Part shown: positions 13,901-23,566 of the stretch, in pieces
Layout: each line of letters begins with the position of its first letter
How positions within the stretch are numbered: the first letter of the stretch is position 1
Assembly: GCA_963514095.1 (NCBI GenBank)
Contig: OY741271.1
Span: 8,091,976 to 8,155,975 of the forward strand
Direction: 5' to 3'
Length of the DNA: 64,000 nucleotides
Source: Eutrigla gurnardus
Taxonomy: Eukaryota; Chordata; Actinopteri; Perciformes; Triglidae
Program-made: the position numbers and the translations under genes
The notes under the pieces: model-generated
What the model saw: only the letters and a program-made list of their open reading frames with translations
Database searches by the model: none
Told to the model about the DNA's origin: nothing

Positions 13901-16900
13901 CACGCAATGGCCACGCAGTTGCTGGGAGACCGTGATGGTTCTGCGTTGGGTTTACGTGTCGAAATGCAATTCAATGCCACACCGGTAAAGGGCGCTATAT
14001 TTTTTGTAAAGACTGACTGACCGACCGAGACTCTTGACGTACATTGTCGTTAGCCTCGTTATAGCCTATTTGTTTACCTTCCGGCTTTAAACATCCACTA
14101 TTTTTCAGAACTTGGTGTTTTATTTCTTTGTGCAAAAGCGACAAGGTGCAAACAATAAAAGTAGCCTATTAAAAGTTTAAATGGCGGTGTTTATGAGTGG
14201 AAACCGGAATAGCGGTCTCCAGTGGATGTAGTTAGCGGACGCCTTGCGTTAGACGTAAGGGGGGTCCGCAAGGACGTAAGGGGTCCGCAAGCCCCCTTGC
14301 GTTGTGTCAACGCGGAAGCATAACTTCGGTTTAACACATCGTCAAAACATCAATGTTTGTTCCGGTTTCTCCCCGTTCACAAAGAGGCCGGCTTGCCTGT
14401 TTTCACCTCTGTTTGCTGCTCTGTGTAGGAACAACAGCTTCATGATTCTTTCACACTCAGATGTTAATTTGATTAATAAACAGAGGATGAACTATCCAGA
14501 ACTGGACAACAAGGAGAAGAGGCACAGGCCAGAGTCTCCGGCACTCCAGGTGAAATAAAACTAAAGTCCAGATCACTGGACTGATCCGAAAGGAATGTGA
14601 AAGGCCTCTTAGGAGATTCATGAACTTCTAAATCGGAGCCTCAGCAACATCTCCACGCATCTCCAAGTGTGACACAGACCTTCAGAAACACTAGACTTGA
14701 AAGCATCACGAACACGGCTTTGGCCTGATTAACACCTTCTTTTCACAGAGAACCCTGATCGGGTTGAAGATTACGCCCTCCTTCTTCCTCTCTGGACCTT
14801 TCCCAAGGGTATAACTCGTTTTAAGATGCGTATTGGAGTGTCTCCTATGTTTCAAATGACCCCGTCTCCTAAATCACACGTGCAGATAAGGAGGCCAGAT
14901 GTTATTCTTTTTAGTTAACTGCAAAAATACCTAAAGCCAGTCAAGACCAGTTTGGAGCAAAGCTAAGATAATGATCATTTATGCTTCAAAATATAGTCTA
15001 GATATGTTATTATTACTTAATACATGATATGACATTGTTTAAATCATGTGCTTCTGCGACCCAGAAGTACGAAGTTAAGAAAATGGTATTCGTCCACAAA
15101 AGTTACATAGATCTCTACTGCCCTCAAGTGGCCAGAGGTGAAATGGATCATCTCTCAGTCATCTCGATATATCATAAAGGAAACAGATATCGGGTCAGAC
15201 ATATACATATCGATATACAAAGACGTGTGTAACCAATTTACGTGAGACTAGTTTGATACATTGTTATGTTGAAACCAACTTCCTTTCAACTCTATCAAGA
15301 CTGGTTCATTCAAAATGGTTATACAAAGAAATGTTTAATGTTTAATTTATTTTGACACATCAATCTGTTATTTGCAATGTGACTCAAGGAACGAGTTTTG
15401 ACCATAACGGCAAGATTATGCGTGTTCGAGTGTATAATAGTTATAGGATCGCATTTACAATAGTTTAATCATTTAGCCTTCGGAGTGCAACCCGAGTTGG
15501 CCCGTCCTGGACACACCCCTTTCGGTCAGCATGAAGCTGCGTGTCTACAGTCGTTCACTTCACTTCTACTTATGCTTTTTTCTTCTTTCGTTCCATTACT
15601 CACTTATTTTTCTAATTTTCTTTTCTTTTGAAGTAAAAAGCTTCTTCTTTTCAAAACTTTACTCCTTTTTATTAGCTAGTTTTGTTCGCCGTTAGATTCT
15701 CCATCTTTTGCATTTTTAGTCTTTTACACTTTTCATGCAAGAAACTTTTTGTTTAACTCAACCGGCGGCCGCAAGATTTAGCATATTGACAGATACTATT
15801 AAACTAGTCATCCGAGCATTCATCCAACCACGGCCAAGCTCGCTAAGACGACAGCGAACCAACCGAGACGGCTTTCGGCGAGAGACAACATCAGCTACAA
15901 AGCTACCGCAGATTGGCACTAACGGTTCCGATCCAACCCTAAGCCCACGGCACGGAGAATTCCTTCGTATCTACGTTACAGACGAAAGAGCGACGGCTTG
16001 GACTTTCGATTAAGCTGAGACCACTCGTCATAAAGTAAGACCGAAACCGTAATTAACAGTAATGACCGAGTTGCAGGGTGAACATAAGTATTAGCGTCTG
16101 TTAATATCTGATATCTGTGAGGCCATTTCATTATTCTATCTTACTAATAAAGTCCAAATTTGCACTTGCCTTTATCGCCAAACATTCTAGATGTGTTGGT
16201 TACCATTTTCCCAGTTATATTTCTTGTGTTGTATTTGTGCTTCTGTACATCCGTTATGCTTTTATTCACTTTGTTTAATCCTTAGTTAGTCAATAAATAC
16301 CATTATATTATAACCGCTATTGTTTTTGCGCTCTGTGTAGAGCGCAAAAATCCCTATTTCAAGGGCTTATGATCTGAGGAAATGGGATTGATTTATCAAA
16401 ATTATATTGATTGATATTAATAGTGGTCATTAGAGTCATTAATGTGAGCTCTATAAAGTCCTGTCCGACCCACAGGTCTCATTCAACAAACTGCGCCCTT
16501 AATTATGTTTCAAGGCGACGTGTTTTCTCCTGGATTACGGCGGATTACTTTTAAAGTTTGAAACACATAGTTAAAAGGTTGAATAGGTGATTCTATTCAG
16601 AACACTTTCTGTAATATTATATTAAATCCTCGTAAAATTTTGATAGCAATGAATAAATGAAATGCACCGACATTAAAGTGTAGGTCCGGAGTGAAATGGA
16701 CCCTAGGTAATATACCTGTATACCTGGCTGTTTCCGTGACGCGAGTTTCACGCGAGAGTATAAAAAGGTTTCGCTTAATTTTTTTTTTCATAAATGCTTA
16801 TATTATCAGGTCGACAAGTGTTGACATGATAATACAAGCATTTATAAAAAAAATCGGCTAAACTTTTTCATACGCTGGCGTGAAACTCGCGTCACGGAAA

Positions 16901-19067
16901 CAGCCAGGTATACGCCGACTGCCATTAAACACCAACAAAGAAGAAGCTGTGTAAACACGGTGCCGTCTACGCAAACAGCGTAGCTTTAGCAGTAGAAGCT
17001 ATCAGGCAAGTGTTCTTTTTAAATAAACTCCTGATGTACTTACAAACTTTAAAATGCCTCGTTTTGTGAGTAGAGACCCTATGTGTACTACTGCAGAAGT
17101 TTGGTAACATTCCATGCATTATTAGTGGGGAAATTTACGAGATATACTGTAAGTACCATAGCGCTATTACGAAGCCGTTCGGCTGATCGCCCTATCTTGA
17201 CCACTGCTGACCATCGCTAAAAATGCTTCCGAGGGGGTGTTTGGCTGGAGGTCTTGGTGGAAATTACCTAGGGTCCATTTCACTCCGGACCTACACTTTA
17301 AAAAAGTGTGGCCGTGGCAGGACTGTAAAAACCCTGTCCAATCAAAATAGTTGGGCTGTAGAAAATAATTGGATGCCATGCCTGTCTGTCATTGCTTACT
17401 TCCTGATTGCTTGCACTTTCGCACTCTGCCGATCTCGAGCACTCGTGGGGAGTTCTCGGGGAGCAGCTTTGAACAGAGTTCTGAGGGAAGGGGGCAGTAC
17501 TTTTCCATTCAGTGATGCGTTCAAAGACAAAGTCTCTGTGGTTTTTCCAAATTACCTACTCTGCCTTTAAAGGCGAGTCCACACCGGACCGAAAATCGGC
17601 GTCTTTGAGTCGGTCATTCTTTTACCATTCTGATTGGTGGAGGCTAGCAGCTTGACTAGCGAATCAGTGAAGCCCGGAAGTGACGATGGTAAACATACCA
17701 GATAAACAGTGGAATCGGGTTACATTTTACATTTGAGATTTTTCCGTTCAGAGAGTAATCACAACTACAGTCTACAACCTCACTCTGCTGACAACAGTGA
17801 CTGGTGAGGACAGCGTGCTCTGTGTTTATGGTCTAGAGAGGACCGGCTACTTCCGGTTTTCGCGTTTTTTGGCCCACAATACAGATTAGCGCCGCCTGTT
17901 GTTTTGGAGACATTACATCTTGCGCAAGCGCGGAACGTATGGCGTCGGCTGTAAGTCCGTAGGTGTGAACCGCCCATGTCGTTGTTCGAGTCAGCCATAT
18001 TAAGTAGCCCGACTTCATTTACCGACGCGAGTCGGGCAGTTCTTCTGGTGTGGACACCCCTTAACATTAACACACACACACAATACAACTTTGCCAGTAC
18101 ACTTTGCCAGTAGTAAAATAACATGGTTTAGTTTGTAATGACAAGGTAATTGAAACTAAATCAAACTTGGTGATGTTTAGACAACAACAGTACTTGGTTC
18201 ACATGGTACACAAACAGCAGTCTACTGGGTCAAAGTCCTGTGTGTGTGTTTTGGGTTGGATCAAGTTTTGTTTTTTCAGTTGTTTTGCCTGTATGTTTTG
18301 TTCAAAAAGTCTTTATAATGTGTTGACAGTTAGTCAAGAGTAATTTATGATTTAAATAACAAGAGCTACAAATAAAAATGCACATACAGTGCACATGTAG
18401 CCTACTCATCAGGAAGACATCTTGTGTCCACAACTTTTGCAGACTTTTGATACGTCTCTATCCGCCTGGGTGGATCTTCTCACATTCTTGCTGGAAATTA
18501 TTTAATTCAACATGGATTAATGTGGCATTGATCTTATATGAACAGAACGGCTCCCCTTTTCATTTCATGACCTTTTGTTAGTAAAAATTCTACAGAATCT
18601 TCCTGGGCACATGTTCAAATATCCTGTGCTCCAATTGGCTAGTATTTAATGACATGTTAATTAAAAAAACAACATCATGAGAATAATAATTTATACATTT
18701 TACATCCTTCACACCTGCGTTAGGTCAACACTCCAACACAAAGACCACATGAATGTTCCATAGTATAAAGTCGGCGGTTAGTTTGCCAGATAATTGACTG
18801 AAGCTGTGGTGATTTGTTGCCAGACTTTTCCCCAGAAGCACGCAGCCATTGTCATGTGTGAGATAGTGAGCGCGCGGAGGTGTGGAGGCTCCAACACAAC
18901 GTGCTTCCAGAATGTTCCGCCTCTCCACGGGTAAAGGTAGCGCTCATCACCTGACCGCGCGGTTTCCGCGGATGCAGCAACTGTTATTTTGCACTCACCG
19001 TGTTCTTCTTGTGCACCATTTTATCCAGATTTTTGGCGATGCGCTCCACTTCCTGATTTTTCGCCAT
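4897..19067 (-). CDS. tcea2: Transcription elongation factor TFIIS (tcea2), 10 coding exons
   Basis: TFIIS enters the funnel of arrested RNA polymerase II in the nucleus and stimulates transcript cleavage so that elongation resumes. Coding exons: 19067-18999, 12934-12872, 10986-10881, 10749-10650, 9641-9490, 8758-8702, 8435-8281, 6964-6818, 6738-6667 and 4905-4897. They total 930 nt in one continuous frame, giving 309 residues against about 300 for vertebrate TCEA2. Domain I (LW/TFIIN) spans residues 1-80 and ends in an LIKSWKKLL motif. A charged Ser/Lys/Pro linker covers about 81-150, domain II about 150-265. The C-terminal zinc ribbon has Cys271, Cys274, Cys299 and Cys302, with the essential acidic pair Asp290-Glu291 in SADEPM. 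I prefer tcea2 over tcea1 or tcea3 because of the PPAPVTTDSVRNKCREL and AALQTD stretches and the STRVGMSVNA motif. The paralogue call is from recalled sequences, not an alignment. Confidence 0.95.
5210..6666. other. tcea2 last intron: no other gene seen
   Basis: Contains a purine-rich stretch (about 5700-5970, AGGA/GGGAGG) and AT-rich unique DNA. A 66-codon minus-strand open frame at 5221-5421, next to an AATAAA-like signal near 5254, has no recognisable domain. It could be an alternative last exon, but nothing supports this. Confidence 0.4.
6667..6738 (-). CDS. tcea2: tcea2 coding exon 9 (catalytic acidic hairpin)
   Basis: 72 nt, phase 0. It encodes VQIRSADEPMTTFVVCNSCG then NRWK. Asp290 and Glu291 are the acidic pair that reaches the polymerase active site, and Cys299/Cys302 complete the zinc ribbon. 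The residue between the last two cysteines reads Ser where mammals have Glu (CNEC), a mild difference. Donor AAG|gtaaaa. Confidence 0.96.
6818..6964 (-). CDS. tcea2: tcea2 coding exon 8 (linker helix and first zinc knuckle)
   Basis: 147 nt, phase 0 both ends. It encodes EMASAELKKMREALTKESI, then REHQLSKVGGTETDMF and the first CxxC (Cys271/Cys274). Acceptor gtgtgcag, donor CAG|gtatgc. The following intron is only 79 nt and contains a (GT)n run, so the donor is followed closely by a microsatellite. Confidence 0.96.
7240..7650 (+). mobile_element. Tc1/mariner transposon remnant
   Basis: Around 7300-7350 the sequence matches the fish Tc1 transposase segment (frame reads HILWSDETKIH, carrying the Asp of the DDE triad). 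Around 7597-7630 is the characteristic Tc1 terminal motif (gggtgtactcacttctgttgc). Badly decayed and partial; lies in the intron between tcea2 exons 7 and 8. Confidence 0.65.
7815..8245. repeat. Dispersed repeat, copy 1
   Basis: Shares several blocks with 62030-62480 in the same orientation and order: the gtagctgctccatc segment, the paired Cys/Tyr-free box around tctttgt and tatcgta, and a terminal ggtgtgaacgca. Probably a diverged non-autonomous DNA transposon. Lies in tcea2 intron 7. Confidence 0.5.
8281..8435 (-). CDS. tcea2: tcea2 coding exon 7 (domain II core)
   Basis: 155 nt that begin with AG, completing the codon split by the AT-AC intron. It encodes the most conserved TFIIS domain II block: IFQEFKSTDIKYKTRLRSR, then ISNLKDQKNPELRRSVLCG and IPAQRIASMTAE. 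These basic helices bind the Rpb1 jaw of polymerase II. Donor GAG|gtgagt, phase 0. Confidence 0.96.
8436..8701 (-). other. tcea2: U12-type AT-AC intron of tcea2
   Basis: A 266-nt intron. Its 5' end is atatccttt at 8701-8693. A branch-point match, tccttgact, sits at 8459-8451 with the probable branch A at 8453. The 3' end is ...gcccac at 8436, 17 nt after the branch A. Splicing at AT and AC keeps the frame; using the nearby cag (two nt further) would shift it. AT-AC introns are known in vertebrate TFIIS genes (Xenopus TFIIS.oA), so this is a conserved minor-spliceosome intron. Confidence 0.93.
8702..8758 (-). CDS. tcea2: tcea2 coding exon 6 (before the AT-AC intron)
   Basis: 57 nt encoding DDHKTIGVHCEHLAAQIEE, with split codons at both ends. 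Acceptor gtcttccag. No GT donor exists at the conserved boundary. The exon ends GAAGAGG and the intron starts atatccttt, the U12-type 5' splice site consensus. This preserves the TCEA2-like frame into the next exon (QIEE-E-IFQEF). Confidence 0.92.
9490..9641 (-). CDS. tcea2: tcea2 coding exon 5
   Basis: 152 nt, phase 2 in and phase 1 out. It encodes a Pro/Thr/Ser-rich linker and then the start of domain II: TTDSVRNKCRELLVAALQTD. The acceptor used is the second AG (ttagcag|T), because the upstream AG would put a TAA in frame. Donor GATG|gtgaga. Confidence 0.92.
9762..10542. mobile_element. Non-autonomous TTAA-target DNA transposon
   Basis: Terminal inverted repeats aggtcccgtattata (left) and tataatatgggacct (right). 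TTAA target duplications lie at 9758-9761 and 10543-10546. No transposase; the interior is moderately GC-rich. Fits a Kolobok- or piggyBac-type MITE. Sits in the tcea2 intron between exons 4 and 5. Confidence 0.8.
10650..10749 (-). CDS. tcea2: tcea2 coding exon 4 (linker)
   Basis: 100 nt, phase 1 in and phase 2 out. It encodes the unstructured basic/acidic Ser-rich linker (KLEEKEKKKEGSP, then a Ser/Thr-rich stretch). This is the least conserved part of TFIIS and the assignment rests mainly on phase continuity. Acceptor cctgcag, donor AAAAG|gtctgt (a weaker donor). Confidence 0.87.
10881..10986 (-). CDS. tcea2: tcea2 coding exon 3
   Basis: 106 nt, phase 0 in and phase 1 out. It encodes the second half of the LW domain: STRVGMSVNAVRKHSSEDE, then the AKSLIKSWKKLL helix that packs the four-helix bundle. 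Acceptor cctctag, donor TTGG|gtaagt. STRVGMSVNA is more TCEA2-like than TCEA3-like. Confidence 0.94.
11607..12572. mobile_element. Non-autonomous hAT-like transposon
   Basis: Starts tagggctgggta and ends tacccatcccta, with 8-bp flanks gtcttagt (11599-11606) and gtctcagt (12573-12580), one mismatch. Both subterminal regions are rich in gattcgat motifs, as is typical of hAT ends. Lies in tcea2 intron 2. Confidence 0.78.
12872..12934 (-). CDS. tcea2: tcea2 coding exon 2
   Basis: 63 nt encoding 21 residues (DGALDLLRELKNIKMSLETLQ shortened: DGALDLLREL...SLETLQ) of the LW domain. Acceptor tctccag and donor CAG|gtaatt; phase 0 on both sides. The LLREL and LQ positions align with the vertebrate TCEA family. 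Confidence 0.93.
13874..14330. mobile_element. Harbinger-like MITE
   Basis: Imperfect terminal repeats: ggctcggttatgcttccgcg on the left and cgcggaagcataacttcgg on the right, with TAA-type flanks. The interior has short repeats of ggggtccgcaag and ttgcgtt. No coding capacity. Lies in tcea2 intron 1. Confidence 0.68.
14980..16510. repeat. Possible LTR retroelement remnant
   Basis: A stretch of low-CpG then CpG-rich sequence with an AATAAA-like box near 16148 and a short palindrome at 16327-16350 (gcgctctgtgtagagcgc). It resembles an LTR in composition, but I cannot define TG...CA ends or a target duplication. Could equally be other old repeat DNA. Confidence 0.25.
16673..17300. mobile_element. 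TTAA-type inverted-repeat element containing a hairpin insert
   Basis: Outer inverted arms of about 38 bp at 16673-16712 and 17263-17300 (taaagtgtaggtccggag and its complement), both abutting TTAA-like sequence. A second, internal palindrome occupies 16718-16913. Lies in tcea2 intron 1. Confidence 0.75.
16718..16913. mobile_element. Near-perfect palindromic hairpin element (~196 bp)
   Basis: Arms of about 95 bp start gtatacctggctgtttccgt and meet around 16815 with a loop of only a few bases. A handful of mismatches near the centre. Typical of a foldback MITE inserted into a larger element. Confidence 0.85.
17301..17566. repeat. Dispersed repeat shared with 25.54-26.24 kb
   Basis: Matches the reverse complement of two blocks further right: ggccgtggcaggactgtaaa / ccctgtccaatcaaaa (with 26190-26235) and tgatgcgttcaaag / ggtttttccaaa (with 25560-25600). 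Confidence 0.7.
17571..18060. mobile_element. TTAA-target non-autonomous DNA transposon
   Basis: Inverted ends aggcgagtccacaccgga and tctggtgtggacacccc, flanked by TTAA at 17567-17570 and 18061-18064. About 490 bp with CpG-rich interior and no transposase. Lies in tcea2 intron 1. Confidence 0.75.
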
Positions 19068-19380
19068 GTTTGAGCGGACTGCTCCGTCACTAGTGCTCCT
19101 CTGCCGCGGCGAAAAGCCCCATTGATGAAAGGAAACTCTCCCAGTCTCTCTGTCGCTCTCTTTCCTCCTCTTTACGCAGTGAGTGTCTGTGTCCTTTTTT
19201 CTCCCAGCTGCTGCCTCCCTCTCGTTTGTTGTTGTGTGTCTCTGTGGGATGCTGGGAGTTGGAGTTTACTTTTGACAACTTCAGCCTGGCCAGGTGGGCA
19301 GGCAGGACGGGCATCTGATTCCCCCACGTGGACCCATCCTTCATCATTGAATCCATGATGGAAAATAAACAGGCCTATAA
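18830..19380 (-). promoter_or_regulatory. tcea2: tcea2 CpG-rich promoter region
   Basis: The bases around exon 1 contain many CpGs (cgcgcgg, ccgcgcgg, ccgcggcg) in otherwise AT-rich DNA. No TATA box is placed upstream of the ATG, which fits a broad housekeeping promoter. The start site is not determined. Confidence 0.55.
18999..19067 (-). CDS. tcea2: tcea2 coding exon 1 (start codon)
   Basis: Encodes residues 1-23, beginning MAKNQEVERIAKNLDKMV, the first helix of the TFIIS N-terminal domain. The ATG at 19067-19065 has a strong context, with A at -3 and G at +4. The donor is canonical (ACG|gtgagt) and the phase is 0. The sequence around it is CpG-rich, as expected at a housekeeping promoter. 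No upstream in-frame ATG fits the family better. Confidence 0.93.
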
Positions 19381-21778
19381 CTTAATTGTTGGCTGGAATT
19401 TGGGGAGTAAATAATGATGGTTGCTGCATCATGAACCTTAGGCATGTGCAAAAATCTGAATATTTTTTCAATGCAATGTGCTTCCCTTAATGTATAAGGC
19501 ATTTGTAAGTTTGCCAATTAATAAAAGCATCTTACAAATTACTAATGTACACTATACAGAATATTTTAGGAAACCATCTGCAATGTATGCACTGCTCGCA
19601 TAGGCAGCAACGTCAGGTGACTAAATGGGTCTATACCTGATGTGTTGCTTCAGCAACTTTAGTAATAATAAAGTCAGAAATATGTTTGAGGATGATGATT
19701 GTCCTCCTGTGAACCTTTTGGTATTAAATGTTGTTTCTATTCTGCCAGGTATTTTTCCATTGTGTTTTGTGAACTTGTTTTTCAGAGAACAGAACGTGCT
19801 GAGAAAGAGAACTGTTCACTTTAACCTTGAGACAAACAGAAGTGAAGCCAAATGCTAGCTGACGTTTTCCTCCCTGACAATCTTGCATGATTAAGTATGC
19901 AGCTCTTATCCTGTTCTCAGTCAGTTTCTCATAATACAGCTCTGTCCTTTCAGCTGAAATTCACTCACTTATTTCTGTAATAAATACACAAAGACGATTA
20001 GTTATCTTTATTTGTGCACTTCTCAGGGGGGGATGCATTTATTTCCACCACACCTCATCTCTCCATTGTGGACTTTCCTCAGGAGCAGCTGAGTCTCATG
20101 GCCATGTGAGGTTTGTACTATTATAAATGTATTTTGGCAGATTCATGGGCCTCAGGTTGAACATGTGCAGAGAGGGAGAACATGTCGACATGCCTCTGAT
20201 AGATTAATACCAGCTCATAATGAAATCTGTTTTCAAATGTGTATCATACTGGTAAAAAAAATCATCCTGTCCACTTCTGTAAATCCTTTCGAATTTTGGG
20301 AAATTAAACAATGGTCTTAAACTGTGTCCTCCTAACATGGTCGGGATGACAGTAATGAGATGGTTATCCTCATTTCACACTGGACAAGCTTTGTTAAGCA
20401 CAACCAAAATATAGCCTATAGTTCTACACTTCTATAAATCTATACTTATCACAAAGTAATGATTTCAGAGCTATTTAAGTAATACTTGAATAATGTATTG
20501 TGTTTGCTAATCTTTTGTTTGCTTTTCACTGCAGTTCCTCCGGAGGGAGATTCACTCTGGAAGCAACTCAATTAATATCCTGCATGTACTCACCATGTCC
20601 TGTAGATGTCAGTGTTAAGTTATTTTCTACTTGGTGTGTTTTTATAGGATACCTTTCTGTAAACGCACCATTTATTTGGAAACTATTGGACTATTTGCTG
20701 TCTACAAGTTGATTTAACTGCAGTTTCACTCAGTTATTGAGAGGAAGGCTCTCATGTCCTGTGCTAGAATGTAATGATCAGGTCTTCGTTGGATCTTATG
20801 GGGGCTTTATCAGTGGATATTGTAGATGTTTGTCCTCCTATAGTTGATTTTTGGCTTCTTGAACTGTAAAATATGTTAACAAGTATTTTTATTTATTGAG
20901 CCTTTATCAAACCCAATTTTAAAGTGCTTCACAGTAGGAAGTAACTTAAAATCAAGAAATTTAGAATTCCAGTACATAATATAATCAAGTAGATTTCTTT
21001 TAATATAGCAGTTAAAATCAGTGGAGGTAATGAAAAAAAAGCATAAAAAAACTATAACTATAATTAAAAGTGCTAAACGGGAATCTCAGAGCCTCCACAC
21101 AGCTCTCAGCATAGTGATGGCTGAGCCGACAGTGTTGAGGCACTTCTGCACTGGCTTCACTTTTCAGAACCGGAGGTTGCCGCCTGGTCAGGACAAAGTT
21201 ATCAGCACTAACTGCCACATGAGAGCAGTGCAGAGCAGCGGCCATGAGATGGTTGGGGTGCACACTCACATGCACTACACACTATGCGATGCTCCCATGA
21301 TGCACCACAGGCATGAGAAATGCCAAAAACCACCATTTTCTTGAACTTGATCATGTCAAATTGGCATCAAGAGATCAAGATTATCACTCTGCTAGAGTTC
21401 TTATAGGACTACAAAAACACTCACAGATTTACAGCGTGAAGCATATCCTGACTCATAAACAATCTTTGGCTGACGGACCCCTTTCTGCAGACAGTACAAA
21501 AGCTGCCATTATGCTACAAACAGAATTTATGTGGAGTAGTGACAGGTGATGTGACCTAAAGTGCTGGCAATGAAAGCAAAATTATCAGTTGACTAAATAC
21601 AATACGATTTTCTGGAAGGGGCAAACAATCCTTCATTCCTTTTAGCTCTCTCTCTAAGAAACACATTTTCCAGACGTAATAACATTAGGCTGAACAGCTG
21701 TCTTGGCTCTGTTGTGATTGACAGCTCAGAGGGCGGAACCAAAGTAGGCTATAGAGAAGGTCAACGATTGGCTGAAAG
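19381..21778. other. Intergenic, no gene seen
   Basis: AT-rich DNA with short open frames only. A splice-acceptor-like site near 20533 leads to no convincing exon. Confidence 0.5.
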
Positions 21779-22484
21779 CAGAGGTGGCGAAAGTACTCAT
21801 ATTCTGTACTTAAGTAGAAGTACAGATACATGTGTAAAAAAATACTCTGGTAAAAGTACAAGTACTGATTCAACTCCTTTACTCAAGTAAAAGTAAGAAA
21901 GTACAGTCTCTGAAATGTACTTTCAAAGTAAAAGTAAAAATGAATTTTTGAACGCCAGCAGCTCGTGGCTTTTCGGTTGACACAGGACACAGCGCATACC
22001 ATACGCCATGAGTCCTTTTTGGAGCCGACAACAACGAATAACTCTTTTAAATAGGGCCATGGATGGGGAATGTCTTGCTTCTCTGAATCTTCTGAAGCGT
22101 CGCCGTCGGCAATACTCCCGGACCCCACTTCGCTTCCTTCCTCCATGTCGCTGCTACAGTGCAAGTTCTCTATCGTCTCTACCGTCCCCTCACTCATTCG
22201 ACTTCTTCCTGGGGTAACCTGCCCCCCCCCCCCTCTTCTTCTCCCTCTTTCCCTCTCAAGTTCGTCACGTCTTTTACGTATACTTTTACGTATTGTCGCC
22301 ATCTGTGGAGGTTTTTTTTTTTTTAAGTAACGAGCCTGTTTTTACGATGTAAGGAGTAGAAAGTACATATTTTGTGTATAAATGTAGGGAGTAAAAGTAA
22401 AATAAACAAGTAAAGTACAGATACCTGAAAAATCTACTTAAGTACAGTAACAAAGTATTTGTACTTCATTACTTGTCACCTCTG
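21779..22484 (-). mobile_element. hAT transposon, internal-deletion derivative
   Basis: Starts cagaggtggcg, ends gtcacctctg, and is flanked by a perfect 8-bp target duplication gctgaaag (21771-21778 and 22485-22492). Subterminal regions are packed with aagtac/gtactt motifs. It retains the start of a transposase frame on the minus strand. Confidence 0.92.
21990..22302 (-). pseudogene. hAT transposase N-terminal fragment (BED-type finger)
   Basis: A minus-strand frame beginning MATIRKSIRKRRDELERER continues through an acidic region to HPWPYLKELFVVVG and SKKDSWRMVCAVSC. The PWPYL...F..VG....S..M.C pattern is the start of a BED zinc finger as found in teleost hAT transposases. The catalytic domain is absent, so it is a broken copy. 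Confidence 0.65.
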
Positions 22485-22492
22485 GCTGAAAG

Positions 22493-23060
22493 TTAGACCT
22501 TGGGTCTTGGCTCATACTGATAAACTCAACAGTCACCATAAATGAATCAACTTCTCCCAGTAAGTCTTTCTCATATTCCTACTGGGACATGTTGGGAAGT
22601 TGTTGTCTGACCAGTATCTTCTTCTCTACCTCAAATTGCGAATCCTAAACCAACATAAAACACAAGCTTGTTTATCTCAACGTTTGCTGGTCCAATCAGA
22701 GAACCTTTGGCCAATAGGATGCAGCCAAGGGAACCATATTTGTTGTGTCATATAGAGTCCATGATTACATGATGGATACTAATTCTAGATTCTAGATCTG
22801 ATGATATTCTTAACCAACATTCTCAACGGTGCCTGCCAGTTACAACTCAACAGATAGCGGTCCTGTCTCTCTCTCATTCTTAATCAGTTTATAATCAAAC
22901 TCTCCTTTCTAAGTTCCAGATGAGTACATTTTTCTCAGAGCAACTTTTTTTTATTTCTCATTCATTCTTGCTGCTTGATGTTTGCAGCCAAGGAGCCTCT
23001 CTAGCTGAGGAGCAACAGTGCAGTGCTGGCAGCGACATCAACAGCTGCTGGGTGAGATAG
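22493..23060. other. Intergenic, no gene seen
   Basis: Unique-looking DNA. A sequence resembling an internal exon at about 22986-23054 (acceptor tttgcag, donor gctg|ggtgag) carries an in-frame stop in two frames and has no recognisable product. Confidence 0.4.
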
Positions 23061-23063
23061 CAG

Positions 23064-23066
<3 letters not shown>

Positions 23067-23118
<52 letters not shown>
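23067..23118. repeat. (TG)n microsatellite
   Basis: Pure (GT)n of about 50 bp. Confidence 0.95.
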
Positions 23119-23120
<2 letters not shown>

Positions 23121-23566
23121 ACACGACAGAGCTCAGAGGTCTGCAGTGAGGCAGAAAAAAGATGCAGAGGAGAGAAAGTCATCCAAGAGCGGATGAAAAG
23201 GAAACAAAAGCCTCTTCTTCTAATTCTTTACTCCTCTTTTCTCTTTATCCTGCTCATCTGCTGTTCAACGAGGCCTTCTCTCATTCTCTTTTTTCATTCT
23301 CTCCCCTTCACCTTCTCATTTCGTCTCCTTATCGTGTTCTCTTCTATTTCCTTCTCGTATATCATACCTTTTTTCTCCTCACCTAGTTTCTGATCTTTCC
23401 ATTTCTTACTTCATCCTCTGTTTTCATCTCCCATCTTCCTTTCGTCAGTCCCTCCCCTCCTCGTTCTAGCATCCCTCTTTTTTCCTGTTTCTCCTTTTTC
23501 CTTCCCTCCCTTTTTCATTATCTTCTCTCTTCCTTTCCCCTTCTCCTCCTCCTCTTCTCACATCTT

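Noticed and set aside
22986..23054. Possible exon of a neighbouring RGS-type gene
   Set aside because: Splice-like ends, but stops in the likely frames and no RGS similarity.
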